DNA from: Eubacterium sp.
GTDB taxonomy: Bacteria > Bacillota > Clostridia > Oscillospirales > Acutalibacteraceae
DNA length: 64,000 nt
Assembly: GCA_017446095.1 (NCBI GenBank)
Contig: JAFSRN010000022.1
Span: 1 to 64,000, forward strand
Direction of reading: 5' to 3'
Both the position numbers and the translations under genes were made by a program. How positions within the stretch are numbered: position 1 is the stretch's first letter; the number at the start of each line of letters is the position of its first letter. Positions 23,262-32,010 of the stretch are shown here, piece by piece. The notes beneath the pieces were generated by a model. It was given only the letters and a program-made list of their open reading frames with translations, was not told where the DNA came from and made no database searches.

Positions 23262-23915
23262 TCAGTCGTTACTCTCAATTAAAAGCAATGTGCCTTTTTC
23301 GCAGGTGATTTTTGCAAATTCGCCCTCAACATAGTTACTTTGACCGAACTGGTCACCGAGTTTTATATTGAGTTTATCGGCACCGTAAAAGCCTGCAGTG
23401 TAGTGCGCGCCTTCAATCTGTACGCCTTCACAGTCGCCGAGGAAAGCAAAAAGTGAAAACCATTGGTAATCGCGGTTTACCGTGCCTTCGCCTTCGATAA
23501 GCGAAATGCGGTTGCTTTTATTAACAATAGTGCATTTAACGCCGCGTTTTCTGCAATAATCAAGGCAAAGAATATTCGAGTAGGTGTGGTCTGCCCTGCT
23601 GCCGATTGCACCTAAGACGGTAATCTGTGTGTACCCCTTGACCACTGCGTACTTTACTGCGGCAAAGGTATCCGTGCTGTCTTTTTCAACTTCAAGGCGG
23701 ATGATTTCGGCACACATTGTGTTATCAGGACTTGACGAGGAATCGTAGTCGCCGATTATAACATCGGGCTTTATGCCAAGTTCTTTGCATTTAAGATAGC
23801 CCGAGTCAGCGGCGATAATAAACGAATCGAGGTCAATGTTTGCGCCGATAAACTCTATATCGTCATTCGGCGCGCCCGATACGATTGTACATTTTTTAAC
23901 TACTTCTTTTGCCAT
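23262..23915 (-). CDS. thiN: Thiamine diphosphokinase
   Basis: Cytosolic kinase that makes thiamine diphosphate from thiamine and ATP; 217 residues. Family signatures: AADSGYLKCKELGIKPDVIIG (about 36-56), GDYDSSS, KDSTDTFAAVKYA (about 78-90), and LGAIGSRADHTYSNI (about 100-114). A C-terminal beta domain binds thiamine. It overlaps rsgA by 16 bases. In Bacillus thiN (yloS) also follows rsgA (with rpe in between) and precedes spoVM; rpe is absent here. Confidence 0.95.
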   Translation of the reverse strand: MAKEVVKKCTIVSGAPNDDIEFIGANIDLDSFIIAADSGYLKCKELGIKPDVIIGDYDSSSSPDNTMCAEIIRLEVEKDSTDTFAAVKYAVVKGYTQITVLGAIGSRADHTYSNILCLDYCRKRGVKCTIVNKSNRISLIEGEGTVNRDYQWFSLFAFLGDCEGVQIEGAHYTAGFYGADKLNIKLGDQFGQSNYVEGEFAKITCEKGTLLLIESND

Positions 23916-24790
23916 TCCTTAATATCTTTCACTTCATTATACATAGCGACATAGCTTTCGTGGCGCGATTTAGCGATTTTACCGCTTTCAACTGCCTCAA
24001 CCACCTTGCAGCCCTTGTCGTTAATATGCGAGCAATTTGTGTTGAACTTGCAGTCGTCGATATACGGTTCAAATTCCCTGAAGCAAAGCGGCAAATCCTC
24101 TTTATAAATCTTTTCGCACCGCTCGATGTCGAGGGACGAAAAGCCGGGCGTGTCCGCAATATAGCCGCCATCCGTTTTAAACAGCTCGCAGTGGCGCGTG
24201 GTGTGTTTACCTCTGCCAAGCTTCTTACTCGTTTCGCCGGTTTCAAGCTCAAGGTCGGGGAAAATCTGATTAAGAAGCGACGACTTGCCAACGCCTGTGT
24301 TGCCGCAAAAAGCAGAGATTTTGCCTTTAAGCAGCGCTCTTACCTCGGCAGAGCCCTCGCCCGTTGTGTTGTTACAGAGAATCACCTTAAAACCTGCGTT
24401 CTCGTAAATATCAATATACTGCTGATAGTCAACTTCAAGGTCGATTTTAGTCAGTACGATAACCGGTTCAATGTGCTTGTACTCGGCAATTGCAACCATT
24501 TTGTCGATAATCAGCGTGTTGATTTTAGGGTCAACGAAGGACGAAACGATGAACAGCTGATCAAGGTTTGCAAGCGGCGGACGAATCATAGAGTTTTTGC
24601 GTTCAAAAATCTTTTCTATCCGATTTTCCGCACAATTATCCTCATTAATCGAGATTTCCACATTGTCGCCGATGAGCGGTGTTATCTTCTGTTTTCTGAA
24701 ATTGCCGCGTGCTTTGCACTCATAAATGACATCATCGGCGTCTACATAGTAGAAGCCGCCGATGCCTTTAACAATTTTGCCAATTGCCAT
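23900..24790 (-). CDS. rsgA: Ribosome small subunit GTPase RsgA (YloQ/CpgA)
   Basis: Circularly permuted GTPase that acts late in 30S maturation; 296 residues. N-terminal OB domain at 1-70, then G4 (LTKIDL, about 117) before G1 (GNTGVGKSSLLN, about 168-179) and G3 (DTPGFSSL), the permuted order of this family. The C-terminal zinc domain has Cys and His residues (CKFNTNCSHINDKGC). It lies 11 bases after prkC. In Bacillus the same kinase-GTPase order is conserved. Confidence 0.96.
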   Translation of the reverse strand: MAIGKIVKGIGGFYYVDADDVIYECKARGNFRKQKITPLIGDNVEISINEDNCAENRIEKIFERKNSMIRPPLANLDQLFIVSSFVDPKINTLIIDKMVAIAEYKHIEPVIVLTKIDLEVDYQQYIDIYENAGFKVILCNNTTGEGSAEVRALLKGKISAFCGNTGVGKSSLLNQIFPDLELETGETSKKLGRGKHTTRHCELFKTDGGYIADTPGFSSLDIERCEKIYKEDLPLCFREFEPYIDDCKFNTNCSHINDKGCKVVEAVESGKIAKSRHESYVAMYNEVKDIKEWQKK

Positions 24791-24801
24791 AAATACCTCT
24801 T

Positions 24802-26889
24802 TTAAGGTGTTTTTGTGTCTTTATCTTTATTTTTGTCTTTGCTGTCTTTGTTATCTTTTTCGCTTGCAGTCTCGGTCTTTTCCTCAGCCTTGGTAACCGT
24901 GGTTTCCTTGTTGTAAGAGAATTTTGAGAAGTCGATTTTTTCCGACTTGTCGCTCTTACCGTCGGAGGAAATACTGTCTGTAGCGCCTGCGCCTGAAAGC
25001 GAAACGATAATTGTCTGCTCTTTCTTCGACTCGCCGGTTACGCTGATATACTGGCTTGTGCCGTTAAGAGTAACCTTTTGGTTCTTATAGGTTTCGCCGT
25101 CAACCTTAACGCGAAGAGTATCTGTTACATAATCGCCGTTTTCGTCAACGCACTTGGGCAGACGTACTGCGATTGAAACCTGAACTGCCTTTTCGGTAGT
25201 AGTGGTTGTAACGCCGGAAGAAATGACAACCTTAATAGAATCGGTTTCCTGTGCTACGGTGCCTGCAGCAGGTTCCTGCGAAAGAACTGTGCCCTTGGGG
25301 AATGCGCTGTCCTCTGTTACAAACGAAACGTTTTTGAAGCCGTACTTTTCAAGGAATGCCCTTGCGCCGCTCTGTGTAAGGCCGTAAACATCCGGCACCT
25401 TGAGAGATTTGATTACAGTGGTTGAAGGACCTGTTGAAAGATAGATAGTAATCTCTGTTGATGAGCTTACAACAGTGCCTGCTTTCGGCTCTGTGTAAAC
25501 TACCCTGCCGTCCTCAACCGTTTCGCTCGACATGGACAGCACCTTATAACTGGTTAGTTTGCTCTTTTCAAGCTGGTCTTTAGCCTGCGATTCCGTCAGA
25601 TTGTAAACATTAGGAACCTCTATATCGTCGGCTGAAACTGCAACAACAAGCGTTACTGTTGAGCCCTTTTGTACCTTTGTGCCTGCTTCAGGCTTTTGCT
25701 CAAGTACTATACCAGGAGTCTGGTCTTCGGTTTTCTTTGTTTCCTGAACAAACTCGTAGTCGTAAGCCTTGCTGTTGATAATCTCGTCATAGGACGCGCC
25801 TACAAAATTTTCAAGCTTAACGGTTGCTTTGCTTACGTTGTTGGTAACGAACATAATAAGCAGCACCATTGCAGCAGCAAGCAGGATTAAGCCGATAACG
25901 GACGCGGTGACAATTTTCTTCTTCCTGTCAGGGTCAGCGTACTCTTCCTCGTCCTCGTCGTCATACTCAGGTTCTGGCTGTGCAGCTTGAGCAATTTTGC
26001 CTGTGTTAACAACCTTGGTTGGATTGGAATCAGTCTTTGTAGCGTAGTTAAATGTAACGTTGGGGTTCTTGATAATCTCTTCAATATCAAGCAGCATTTC
26101 GGTTGCGGTCTGGTATCTGTCAAGCGCGTCCTTCTGCATAGCGTGAACGCAGATTTGCTCAAGGCCGAGCGGGATGTCAGCATTGATATCGGTAAGGCGC
26201 TTTGCGTCTGCCTGAAGCTGCATAAGCGCAACAGAAACGGCGCTGTCAGCCTCAAACGGAACTGTGCCTGCAAGCATTTCGTAAAGCACAACGCCGAGGG
26301 AGTAGATATCCGCTCTTTCGTCAGTTGTTTCGCCCTTTGCCTGCTCGGGCGCGATATAGTGAACAGAACCGATAGCCTGCTCTGTAAGCGTCTTTGTATC
26401 GCTTCTTGAAAAACGTGCAATACCGAAATCGGTAACTTTAATCTCGCCGTTTGAGAGCAGAATAATGTTCTGCGGCTTGATGTCGCGGTGAACGATGCCC
26501 TTATCGTGAGCGTGCTGCACTGCCTTAAGAATCTGAGTCATAAAGAACAGCGCGTCGTTCCATGTGATTGCACCCTGTTTGTTGATGTACTCTTTAAGCG
26601 TGATACCGTCGATGTATTCCATAACGATATACTGCAGCTTTTCGCCAAAGTTGACGTCGTACACCTTTACAATGTTCGGGTGCGACAGAAGCGCAATCGC
26701 TTTTGATTCATTCTTAAATCTTCTTTTAAACTCCTCGTTAGCGGCAAATTCGTCCTTAAGGATTTTAACGGCAACAATGCGGTCGTCAACGTTATCATAA
26801 GCTCTGTATACAACCGACATACCGCCTACGCCGATAATTTCCTGAACCTCGTATCTGCCATCGAGTCTTTTTCCAACATAGTTATCCAT
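24802..26889 (-). CDS. prkC: Ser/Thr protein kinase with PASTA domains (PrkC)
   Basis: Membrane eukaryotic-type kinase, 695 residues. The kinase domain (about 10-270) has the glycine loop GVGGMSVV, AVKIL, HRDIKPQNI and DFG. A linker rich in acidic residues precedes one TM segment (IGLILLAAAMVLLIMF). Three extracellular PASTA domains follow, starting KLENFVGAS, VPNVYNLTE and VPDVYGLTQ, then a Ser/Thr/Lys-rich tail. PASTA kinases sense muropeptides or lipid II and control wall growth and spore germination. It is paired with the phosphatase PrpC 5 bases upstream. Confidence 0.96.
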   Translation of the reverse strand: MDNYVGKRLDGRYEVQEIIGVGGMSVVYRAYDNVDDRIVAVKILKDEFAANEEFKRRFKNESKAIALLSHPNIVKVYDVNFGEKLQYIVMEYIDGITLKEYINKQGAITWNDALFFMTQILKAVQHAHDKGIVHRDIKPQNIILLSNGEIKVTDFGIARFSRSDTKTLTEQAIGSVHYIAPEQAKGETTDERADIYSLGVVLYEMLAGTVPFEADSAVSVALMQLQADAKRLTDINADIPLGLEQICVHAMQKDALDRYQTATEMLLDIEEIIKNPNVTFNYATKTDSNPTKVVNTGKIAQAAQPEPEYDDEDEEEYADPDRKKKIVTASVIGLILLAAAMVLLIMFVTNNVSKATVKLENFVGASYDEIINSKAYDYEFVQETKKTEDQTPGIVLEQKPEAGTKVQKGSTVTLVVAVSADDIEVPNVYNLTESQAKDQLEKSKLTSYKVLSMSSETVEDGRVVYTEPKAGTVVSSSTEITIYLSTGPSTTVIKSLKVPDVYGLTQSGARAFLEKYGFKNVSFVTEDSAFPKGTVLSQEPAAGTVAQETDSIKVVISSGVTTTTTEKAVQVSIAVRLPKCVDENGDYVTDTLRVKVDGETYKNQKVTLNGTSQYISVTGESKKEQTIIVSLSGAGATDSISSDGKSDKSEKIDFSKFSYNKETTVTKAEEKTETASEKDNKDSKDKNKDKDTKTP

Positions 26890-26894
26890 TTAAC

Positions 26895-27635
26895 TTACTC
26901 TCCAATATTAGTTTGTATAGCAACAACGGTGATATTATCGCCACCGCCGTTTTTATTCGCTCTTTTAACAAGACGGTCAGCAAATGCATAGTACTGTCCG
27001 TCCTTGATGTCCTCAAGCAGTTCCGCGTTTGAAACGTAGTTAGACAAACCGTCCGTGCAAAGAATCAGTGTGTCGCCGTCGTTGAGGTCAGCCTGCGCAA
27101 AGTCAATTTCAATCGCTTTATCTATGCCGACTGCTCGAGTGATAAGATTCTTGTTCGGGTGGTGCTCGGCTTCACTTTCGGTAATTTTGCCCCTGTTGAT
27201 TAAATCCTGCACAACAGAGTGGTCAGTTGTAAGCTGATTAAGACTGTCGCCCGACGCAATGTACGCCCTGCTGTCGCCGACGTGCGCAACAATAACGCTG
27301 CCGTTACGGACAATTGCGCATACAACGGTAGTACCCATTCCGTAGTACTCACTGTGGGAATCGGCAGTGTCGTAAACCTCAATATTAGCCGCGGTAATTG
27401 CAGAGTCAAGCAGGTTCTTAATTGAAGAATCACGCATTTTTGCATTGAAGCAGGAGGTGATTTTTTCGCTTATAACCTTAACGGCAAGTTTTGACGCGAA
27501 GTCGCCGCCTGCGTGACCGCCCATACCGTCGCAGACCACAGCCCACGCGATTTCGTTTGGCAGTTCGCCTACTGCGTATGCGTCCTGATTGCTCTCTCTG
27601 ATTTTACCTTTGTCTGTTTTTGCAACTATTTTCAA
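26895..27635 (-). CDS. prpC: PP2C-type protein phosphatase (PrpC/Stp)
   Basis: Mn-dependent Ser/Thr phosphatase that opposes PrkC; about 246 residues. PP2C motifs: DKGKIRESNQDAY near the N-terminus, WAVVCDGMGGHAGGD (metal Asp), VAHVGDSRAYI, and LCTDGLSNYV plus GGGDNITVV near the C-terminus. The family begins MKIVAKTDKG, which matches TTG 27635; GTG codons at 27644 and 27647 that overlap rlmN are alternatives. Start 27635 is 1 base past the rlmN stop. Confidence 0.94.
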   Translation of the reverse strand: MKIVAKTDKGKIRESNQDAYAVGELPNEIAWAVVCDGMGGHAGGDFASKLAVKVISEKITSCFNAKMRDSSIKNLLDSAITAANIEVYDTADSHSEYYGMGTTVVCAIVRNGSVIVAHVGDSRAYIASGDSLNQLTTDHSVVQDLINRGKITESEAEHHPNKNLITRAVGIDKAIEIDFAQADLNDGDTLILCTDGLSNYVSNAELLEDIKDGQYYAFADRLVKRANKNGGGDNITVVAIQTNIGE

Positions 27636-27636
27636 A

Positions 27637-28668
27637 TTAGTCACCACTTTTCTTTTTCCTGCGAAGCTGACCGCAGGATGCATTGATATCTTTACCAAGC
27701 GTTCTTCTTATTGTAGCATTAATTCCAAGCGATTTCAAGGTATCTTTAAAATTATTAATTACAGAATCTGAAGAACGCACGTTTCCTCTTTCTTCAACAT
27801 CATTAACGGGTATCAGATTAACGTGAGCGCCGAAGCCTTTAAGCTTTTCTGCAAGTGCTTTTGCGCACGCTTCGCTGTCATTTACGCCGTTAATCAGTGT
27901 GTATTCAAACGACACTCTGCGCGATGTTTTTTGCGCATATTCCTTGCAAGCGCTGATAATTTCATCCACGCCCCACTTATCGTTAACAGGCATCATCTTT
28001 GAGCGCATATCGTCAAACGGCGCGTGCAGCGACAGTGTGAGCGTTACGGGAATGTTCTCGTCCATAAGCCTGAAAATTCCCGGCACAACGCCGCAGGTGG
28101 AAACGGTTATGTCACGAAGCGAAATGTTAATTCCCTTTTCGTCGTTCACGGTGCGCATAAACTTTACGACATTGTCGTAATTATCAAGCGGTTCGCCAAT
28201 GCCCATCATAACGATGTGGGAAATACGCACACCGAGGTCGTTTTGCGCCGAGTGTATCTGGCTTTCCATCTCTGCAGACAGCAGGTTGCGCTTGAAGCCT
28301 GCAAGTGTGGACGCGCAGAATTTGCACCCCATTTTGCAGCCGACCTGGCTTGAAATGCAGATTGTGTAACCGTACTTGTACTTCATCACAACTGACTCAA
28401 CATATTCGCCGTCGTACAGCCTGAACAGGTACTTTACCGTGCCGTCGATTTTTGAGACATATTTATCCTCAATCTCACAGGTAGCTATAAAGTAATTCTC
28501 GCAAAGCTTCGCACGCAGGTCTTTTGAGAGGTTTGTCATCTCGTCAAGCGAGTTAACGCCCTCTTTATGTAGCCATCGATAAATCTGCTCTGTGCGGAAT
28601 TTCGGCAGATTCAGTTTTGATATTTCGTCTGACAGTTCGTCAAACGTAAGTGATTTTATTTCAGTCAT
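27637..28668 (-). CDS. rlmN: 23S rRNA A2503 / tRNA A37 C2-methyltransferase RlmN
   Basis: Radical SAM dual-specificity methyltransferase; 343 residues. The CxxxCxxC cluster motif is in GCKMGCKFCAST (about 113-124), GEPLDNY follows, and the essential C-terminal Cys lies in NASCGQLR. The ATG at 28668 overlaps the rsmB stop by 8 bases. A TTG 12 bases earlier could also serve. Confidence 0.96.
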   Translation of the reverse strand: MTEIKSLTFDELSDEISKLNLPKFRTEQIYRWLHKEGVNSLDEMTNLSKDLRAKLCENYFIATCEIEDKYVSKIDGTVKYLFRLYDGEYVESVVMKYKYGYTICISSQVGCKMGCKFCASTLAGFKRNLLSAEMESQIHSAQNDLGVRISHIVMMGIGEPLDNYDNVVKFMRTVNDEKGINISLRDITVSTCGVVPGIFRLMDENIPVTLTLSLHAPFDDMRSKMMPVNDKWGVDEIISACKEYAQKTSRRVSFEYTLINGVNDSEACAKALAEKLKGFGAHVNLIPVNDVEERGNVRSSDSVINNFKDTLKSLGINATIRRTLGKDINASCGQLRRKKKSGD

Positions 28669-29908
28669 CAGTCTTTTCAATCACGGCATAGTAAAAACCG
28701 TCGCCGCCGTCTGCAGTCGGGAATATCGTTTTATCGTAAAGCAGCTTGTAACCGCTTTGCTCGTCAATAAACCTCTGCACAACCTTTTCATTTTCACGCT
28801 TATTGAGCGTGCAGGTGGAATAAACTATTCTGCCGCCCTGCTTTAAATATTCAGCAGAGGTTGTGAGTATTCTATACTGAATTTCGGGCAGTTCTTTTAT
28901 GCTGTCAAGGTCTTTGTAGCGGATTTCCGGCTTGCGCCTGATAATGCCGAAGCCCGAACACGGTACATCGCAGAGTATTCTGTCAGCCAGTGGCACATTT
29001 TCGCTGTGCTCGCAAGCGTCGTTAACAGCGGCAACAACTTTGGTTAAGCCAAGCCGCTTTGCGCCGTCATCTATGAGCTTAACGCGGTGCGGGTACAGGT
29101 CGTATGCATAAACAGTGCCTGTGTTATTCATAAACTCCGCAAGCGTAAACGTCTTTCCGCCGGGCGCAGAACAGAAATCAATAACCGTATCGCCCTGCTG
29201 CACATCGAGTGCAGTAGCGCAGGTAAACGAGCTTAAGTCCTCTATGTGAAACAAACCGTCAACAAAGGGCTTACAGTTGCTCAAATCAAACGCAGATGTT
29301 ATGCGCACAACGCCACCGATAACCTCACCGTTTATGCCGCAGTTCTGCAGCTCGTACAGCAATTCATCAGCCGTAACATACAGTGTGTTCGGCACCGCAA
29401 ACACAGGCGGTTTGCCGTTAATGGCGGATAGTATTGAAAGCGTATTCTCTGCGCCGTACATTTTGTTCCACATATTTATAAGATGCTCGGGGCAGGAAAA
29501 ACGAACGCTCAAATCTTCGATTTTATTTATATCAACGCGGTTGCCGTCAACCTTGCGAAGCACCGCATTAATAAGCTTTTTGTAGTAACCCAGCCCGACC
29601 TCGCCTGCGAGTTCAACTGCGGTATTAATCGCCGCGCTGTCCGGCACCTTATCCATAAAGTAAAGCTGATAAGCGCCGATATACAGCAAAAGCATTACCT
29701 TGCGTTTAGGCTTTGTGGTAAGGTGTTGCTCAAGCAGGTAGTCAAGCGTAATTTTGCGTTCGCAAACGCCGTAAACAAGGCTTGATACAAACGCTTTGTT
29801 TTTACTGTCCACGCCGTCAAGCGCTTTATCAACGGCAATGTTTGAATATGCGCCGTCCTTAAATACGCTGTCAAGCACTTCAAATGCAATAAGCCGTGCG
29901 TTTTTCAT
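28661..29908 (-). CDS. rsmB: 16S rRNA m5C967 methyltransferase RsmB
   Basis: 415-residue RNA cytosine-5 methyltransferase. An N-terminal NusB-like RNA-binding domain (1-130) is followed by the SAM-binding domain with FCSAPGGKTFTLAE (motif I). The two catalytic cysteines are in DVPCSGFGIIRR and YSTCTLNKREN. It lies between the metallopeptidase and rlmN, with a 4-base ATGA overlap upstream. In Bacillus the neighbours are yloM/rsmB and yloN/rlmN. Confidence 0.96.
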   Translation of the reverse strand: MKNARLIAFEVLDSVFKDGAYSNIAVDKALDGVDSKNKAFVSSLVYGVCERKITLDYLLEQHLTTKPKRKVMLLLYIGAYQLYFMDKVPDSAAINTAVELAGEVGLGYYKKLINAVLRKVDGNRVDINKIEDLSVRFSCPEHLINMWNKMYGAENTLSILSAINGKPPVFAVPNTLYVTADELLYELQNCGINGEVIGGVVRITSAFDLSNCKPFVDGLFHIEDLSSFTCATALDVQQGDTVIDFCSAPGGKTFTLAEFMNNTGTVYAYDLYPHRVKLIDDGAKRLGLTKVVAAVNDACEHSENVPLADRILCDVPCSGFGIIRRKPEIRYKDLDSIKELPEIQYRILTTSAEYLKQGGRIVYSTCTLNKRENEKVVQRFIDEQSGYKLLYDKTIFPTADGGDGFYYAVIEKTDD

Positions 29909-30603
29909 CGTCTGCGCTCGCCGATTTTAATCATAATAAGGAATCTCAATATTGCTGCAAGCGCAGTTGCAAGGGCTGCAACATATGTAAGCGCAGCTGC
30001 AGAAAGCACCTTCTTTGCGCCGACATATTCATCCGGTGCAAGGAAGTTATTTGCCTGAATAGTTTCAAGCGCGCGCTTGCTTGCATTAAACTCAATAGGC
30101 AGCGTAGCAAGCTGAAAAAATGCTACAAAAGCATAAAGAATTACGCCGATATACGCAAGAGTTGCGCTGTTGATAGCCAGACCTATAAAGCAAAGCGGAA
30201 TGCCGATAGACGTGCCTATGCGCGTTGCAGGTATAACCGCATTCCTTAAAGAAAGCGGAAAGTAATCGTTTGCGTGTTGGCAGGCGTGACCTGCTTCATG
30301 GCAGGCAATGCCGATTGCCGCAACACTTCTGGAATCAAACACGCCCTGCGAAAGGCAGATTGTATTTGTTGACGGGTCGTAGTGGTCAGTAAGATTGCCG
30401 TCTATGCGCCTGATAGCAACATTGTTAATGCCGTTAAGCTGCAGCAGTCTGTATGCCGCGTCTGCGCCCGTCATTCCGCTGCGCGACATAATGCGCGAGT
30501 ATTTATTGTAGTTGGATTTAACCTTAGCCTCGCAAATCAAAGCAAATATGAACGCAGGCAATATAACTATTGCGGAAACTAAATATGCGTAATTGTAATA
30601 CAT
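29905..30603 (-). CDS. Membrane zinc metallopeptidase (YugP family)
   Basis: 232-residue membrane protein with an N-terminal hydrophobic helix (LVSAIVILPAFIFALIC), the zinc motif HEAGH in IACHEAGHACQHA (about 105-117), and further helices (about 130-175 and 195-225). It belongs to the DUF-type neutral zinc metallopeptidase family with Bacillus YugP. It is inserted between fmt and rsmB, where Bacillus has nothing. The substrate is unknown; a role in membrane protein quality control is the usual guess. Confidence 0.88.
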   Translation of the reverse strand: MYYNYAYLVSAIVILPAFIFALICEAKVKSNYNKYSRIMSRSGMTGADAAYRLLQLNGINNVAIRRIDGNLTDHYDPSTNTICLSQGVFDSRSVAAIGIACHEAGHACQHANDYFPLSLRNAVIPATRIGTSIGIPLCFIGLAINSATLAYIGVILYAFVAFFQLATLPIEFNASKRALETIQANNFLAPDEYVGAKKVLSAAALTYVAALATALAAILRFLIMIKIGERRR

Positions 30604-31542
30604 TTAATCAACTCCTTCAAACAGAGTTCCTGTTTTTATAGGATTACCTGCAAGGTAAGCGGATGCGCTCATACGTTTTTTACCCTCAGGCTGAAGTTCA
30701 AGAATTTCAAGGCAATTGCCGTCGCCGCAGCAGACAATGAGTCGCTTGTCGCTGCAGACAACCTCGCCTGCTTTTGCCGCACAAGGAAAATCAACATGTA
30801 TTGTTTTGTGGATTTTGATACGCTTGCCGTTAAGTGATGCGAGCGCAACTGGCCAGGTCTGCAAACCGCGTACTTTGTTATGAACTGCGTCGGCAGGTTG
30901 AGTAAAATCAATCGCGCAGTCTGCCTTTGTAAGCATACGCGCATAGCCGAAATCGCCCTGCGGCTGCGGTGTCCTGACAGCAGTGCCTGCCGCAATCATA
31001 TCTATTGTATCAATAAGCGCCTTTGCGCCTATTTCCGACAGTCTGTCAAACAACTCTGCAGAGGTTTCGTCCTCGCCAATCGGGGTGGTAACAACGTTTA
31101 GCATATCGCCTGTGTCAAGCCCCTCATCCATCTGCATAACGGTTACGCCTGATTCTTTGTCACCGTTTAGAACAGCCCACTGAATAGGCGCCGCGCCGCG
31201 GTATTTTGGAAGCAATGATGCGTGAACGTTAACCGATCCGTACTTTGCAGACTCAAGCACCTCTTTTGGCAAAATCTTGCCGTATGCAACAACCACGTTG
31301 AGGTCTGCGCTGAGGCTTCTGATTATATCTGCTGTATCGGAATCCTTAACCCTCTGCGGCTGATATACGGGAATACCGTATTCCAACGCCGTTTGCTTAA
31401 CGGGCGGCGGTGTGATTATCTGCTTCCTGCCGACAGGTTTGTCCGGCTGTGAGAATACTGCCGCAACGTCGTGACCTGCGTCAACAAGCGCTTTAAGGCA
31501 CGGGACCGCAAAATCGGGCGTGCCCATAAAAACAATACGCAT
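30604..31542 (-). CDS. fmt: Methionyl-tRNA formyltransferase
   Basis: Adds a formyl group to initiator Met-tRNA from 10-formyl-THF. 312 residues: N-terminal formyltransferase domain with FMGTPDFAVPCLKAL and the signature HASLLPKYRGAAPIQWA (catalytic N, H, D region), plus a C-terminal tRNA-binding OB domain. It overlaps def by 1 base (TGATG), the usual def-fmt pairing. Confidence 0.97.
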   Translation of the reverse strand: MRIVFMGTPDFAVPCLKALVDAGHDVAAVFSQPDKPVGRKQIITPPPVKQTALEYGIPVYQPQRVKDSDTADIIRSLSADLNVVVAYGKILPKEVLESAKYGSVNVHASLLPKYRGAAPIQWAVLNGDKESGVTVMQMDEGLDTGDMLNVVTTPIGEDETSAELFDRLSEIGAKALIDTIDMIAAGTAVRTPQPQGDFGYARMLTKADCAIDFTQPADAVHNKVRGLQTWPVALASLNGKRIKIHKTIHVDFPCAAKAGEVVCSDKRLIVCCGDGNCLEILELQPEGKKRMSASAYLAGNPIKTGTLFEGVD

Positions 31543-31991
31543 CAGGCATTCTCCTTAACGGTTTTTTCTGTAAACAGTATGCCTTCAAGGTGGTCAAGTT
31601 CGTGGCAGAAGCACCTTGCTTTAAGCTCTTCGCCTGTGTAGATGTGCCACTTACCGTGCCTGTCCTGCGCCTTGACCTGCACCTTTGCAGGGCGCACGGT
31701 TACGCCGTACTGACCGGGTAACGACAGGCAGCCTTCAGACTCCCTCTGCTCGCCTTCCGCCTTTGTAATTTCGGGATTTACAAGTTCAATAGGTCCGTCG
31801 CCTACGTCGATAACAACAACGCGGCGCAGCATACCGACCTGCACAGCGGCAAGGCCTACGCCCTCCGCATCGTACATTGTGTCGAACATATCGTCAATAA
31901 GCACTGCGAGTCTGTCGTCAAATTTTTCAACTTTTCTGCTTTTTTTTGCAAGAATCGGGTCGCCGACCTTTACTATATTTCTTAATGCCAT
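31542..31991 (-). CDS. def: Peptide deformylase
   Basis: Metal hydrolase that removes the N-formyl group from new proteins; 149 residues. Motif 1 EGVGLAAVQVG, motif 2 EGCLSLPGQ (metal Cys), motif 3 CHELDHLEGILF (HExxH-type metal and catalytic Glu). It ends into fmt and follows priA by 19 bases. Confidence 0.97.
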   Translation of the reverse strand: MALRNIVKVGDPILAKKSRKVEKFDDRLAVLIDDMFDTMYDAEGVGLAAVQVGMLRRVVVIDVGDGPIELVNPEITKAEGEQRESEGCLSLPGQYGVTVRPAKVQVKAQDRHGKWHIYTGEELKARCFCHELDHLEGILFTEKTVKENA

Positions 31992-32010
31992 AATTCCTCA
32001 AATCCTTCAC

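Noticed and set aside
23909-24805. 298-codon plus-strand frame
   Set aside because: Antisense shadow of rsgA; rsgA motifs on the minus strand are unambiguous.
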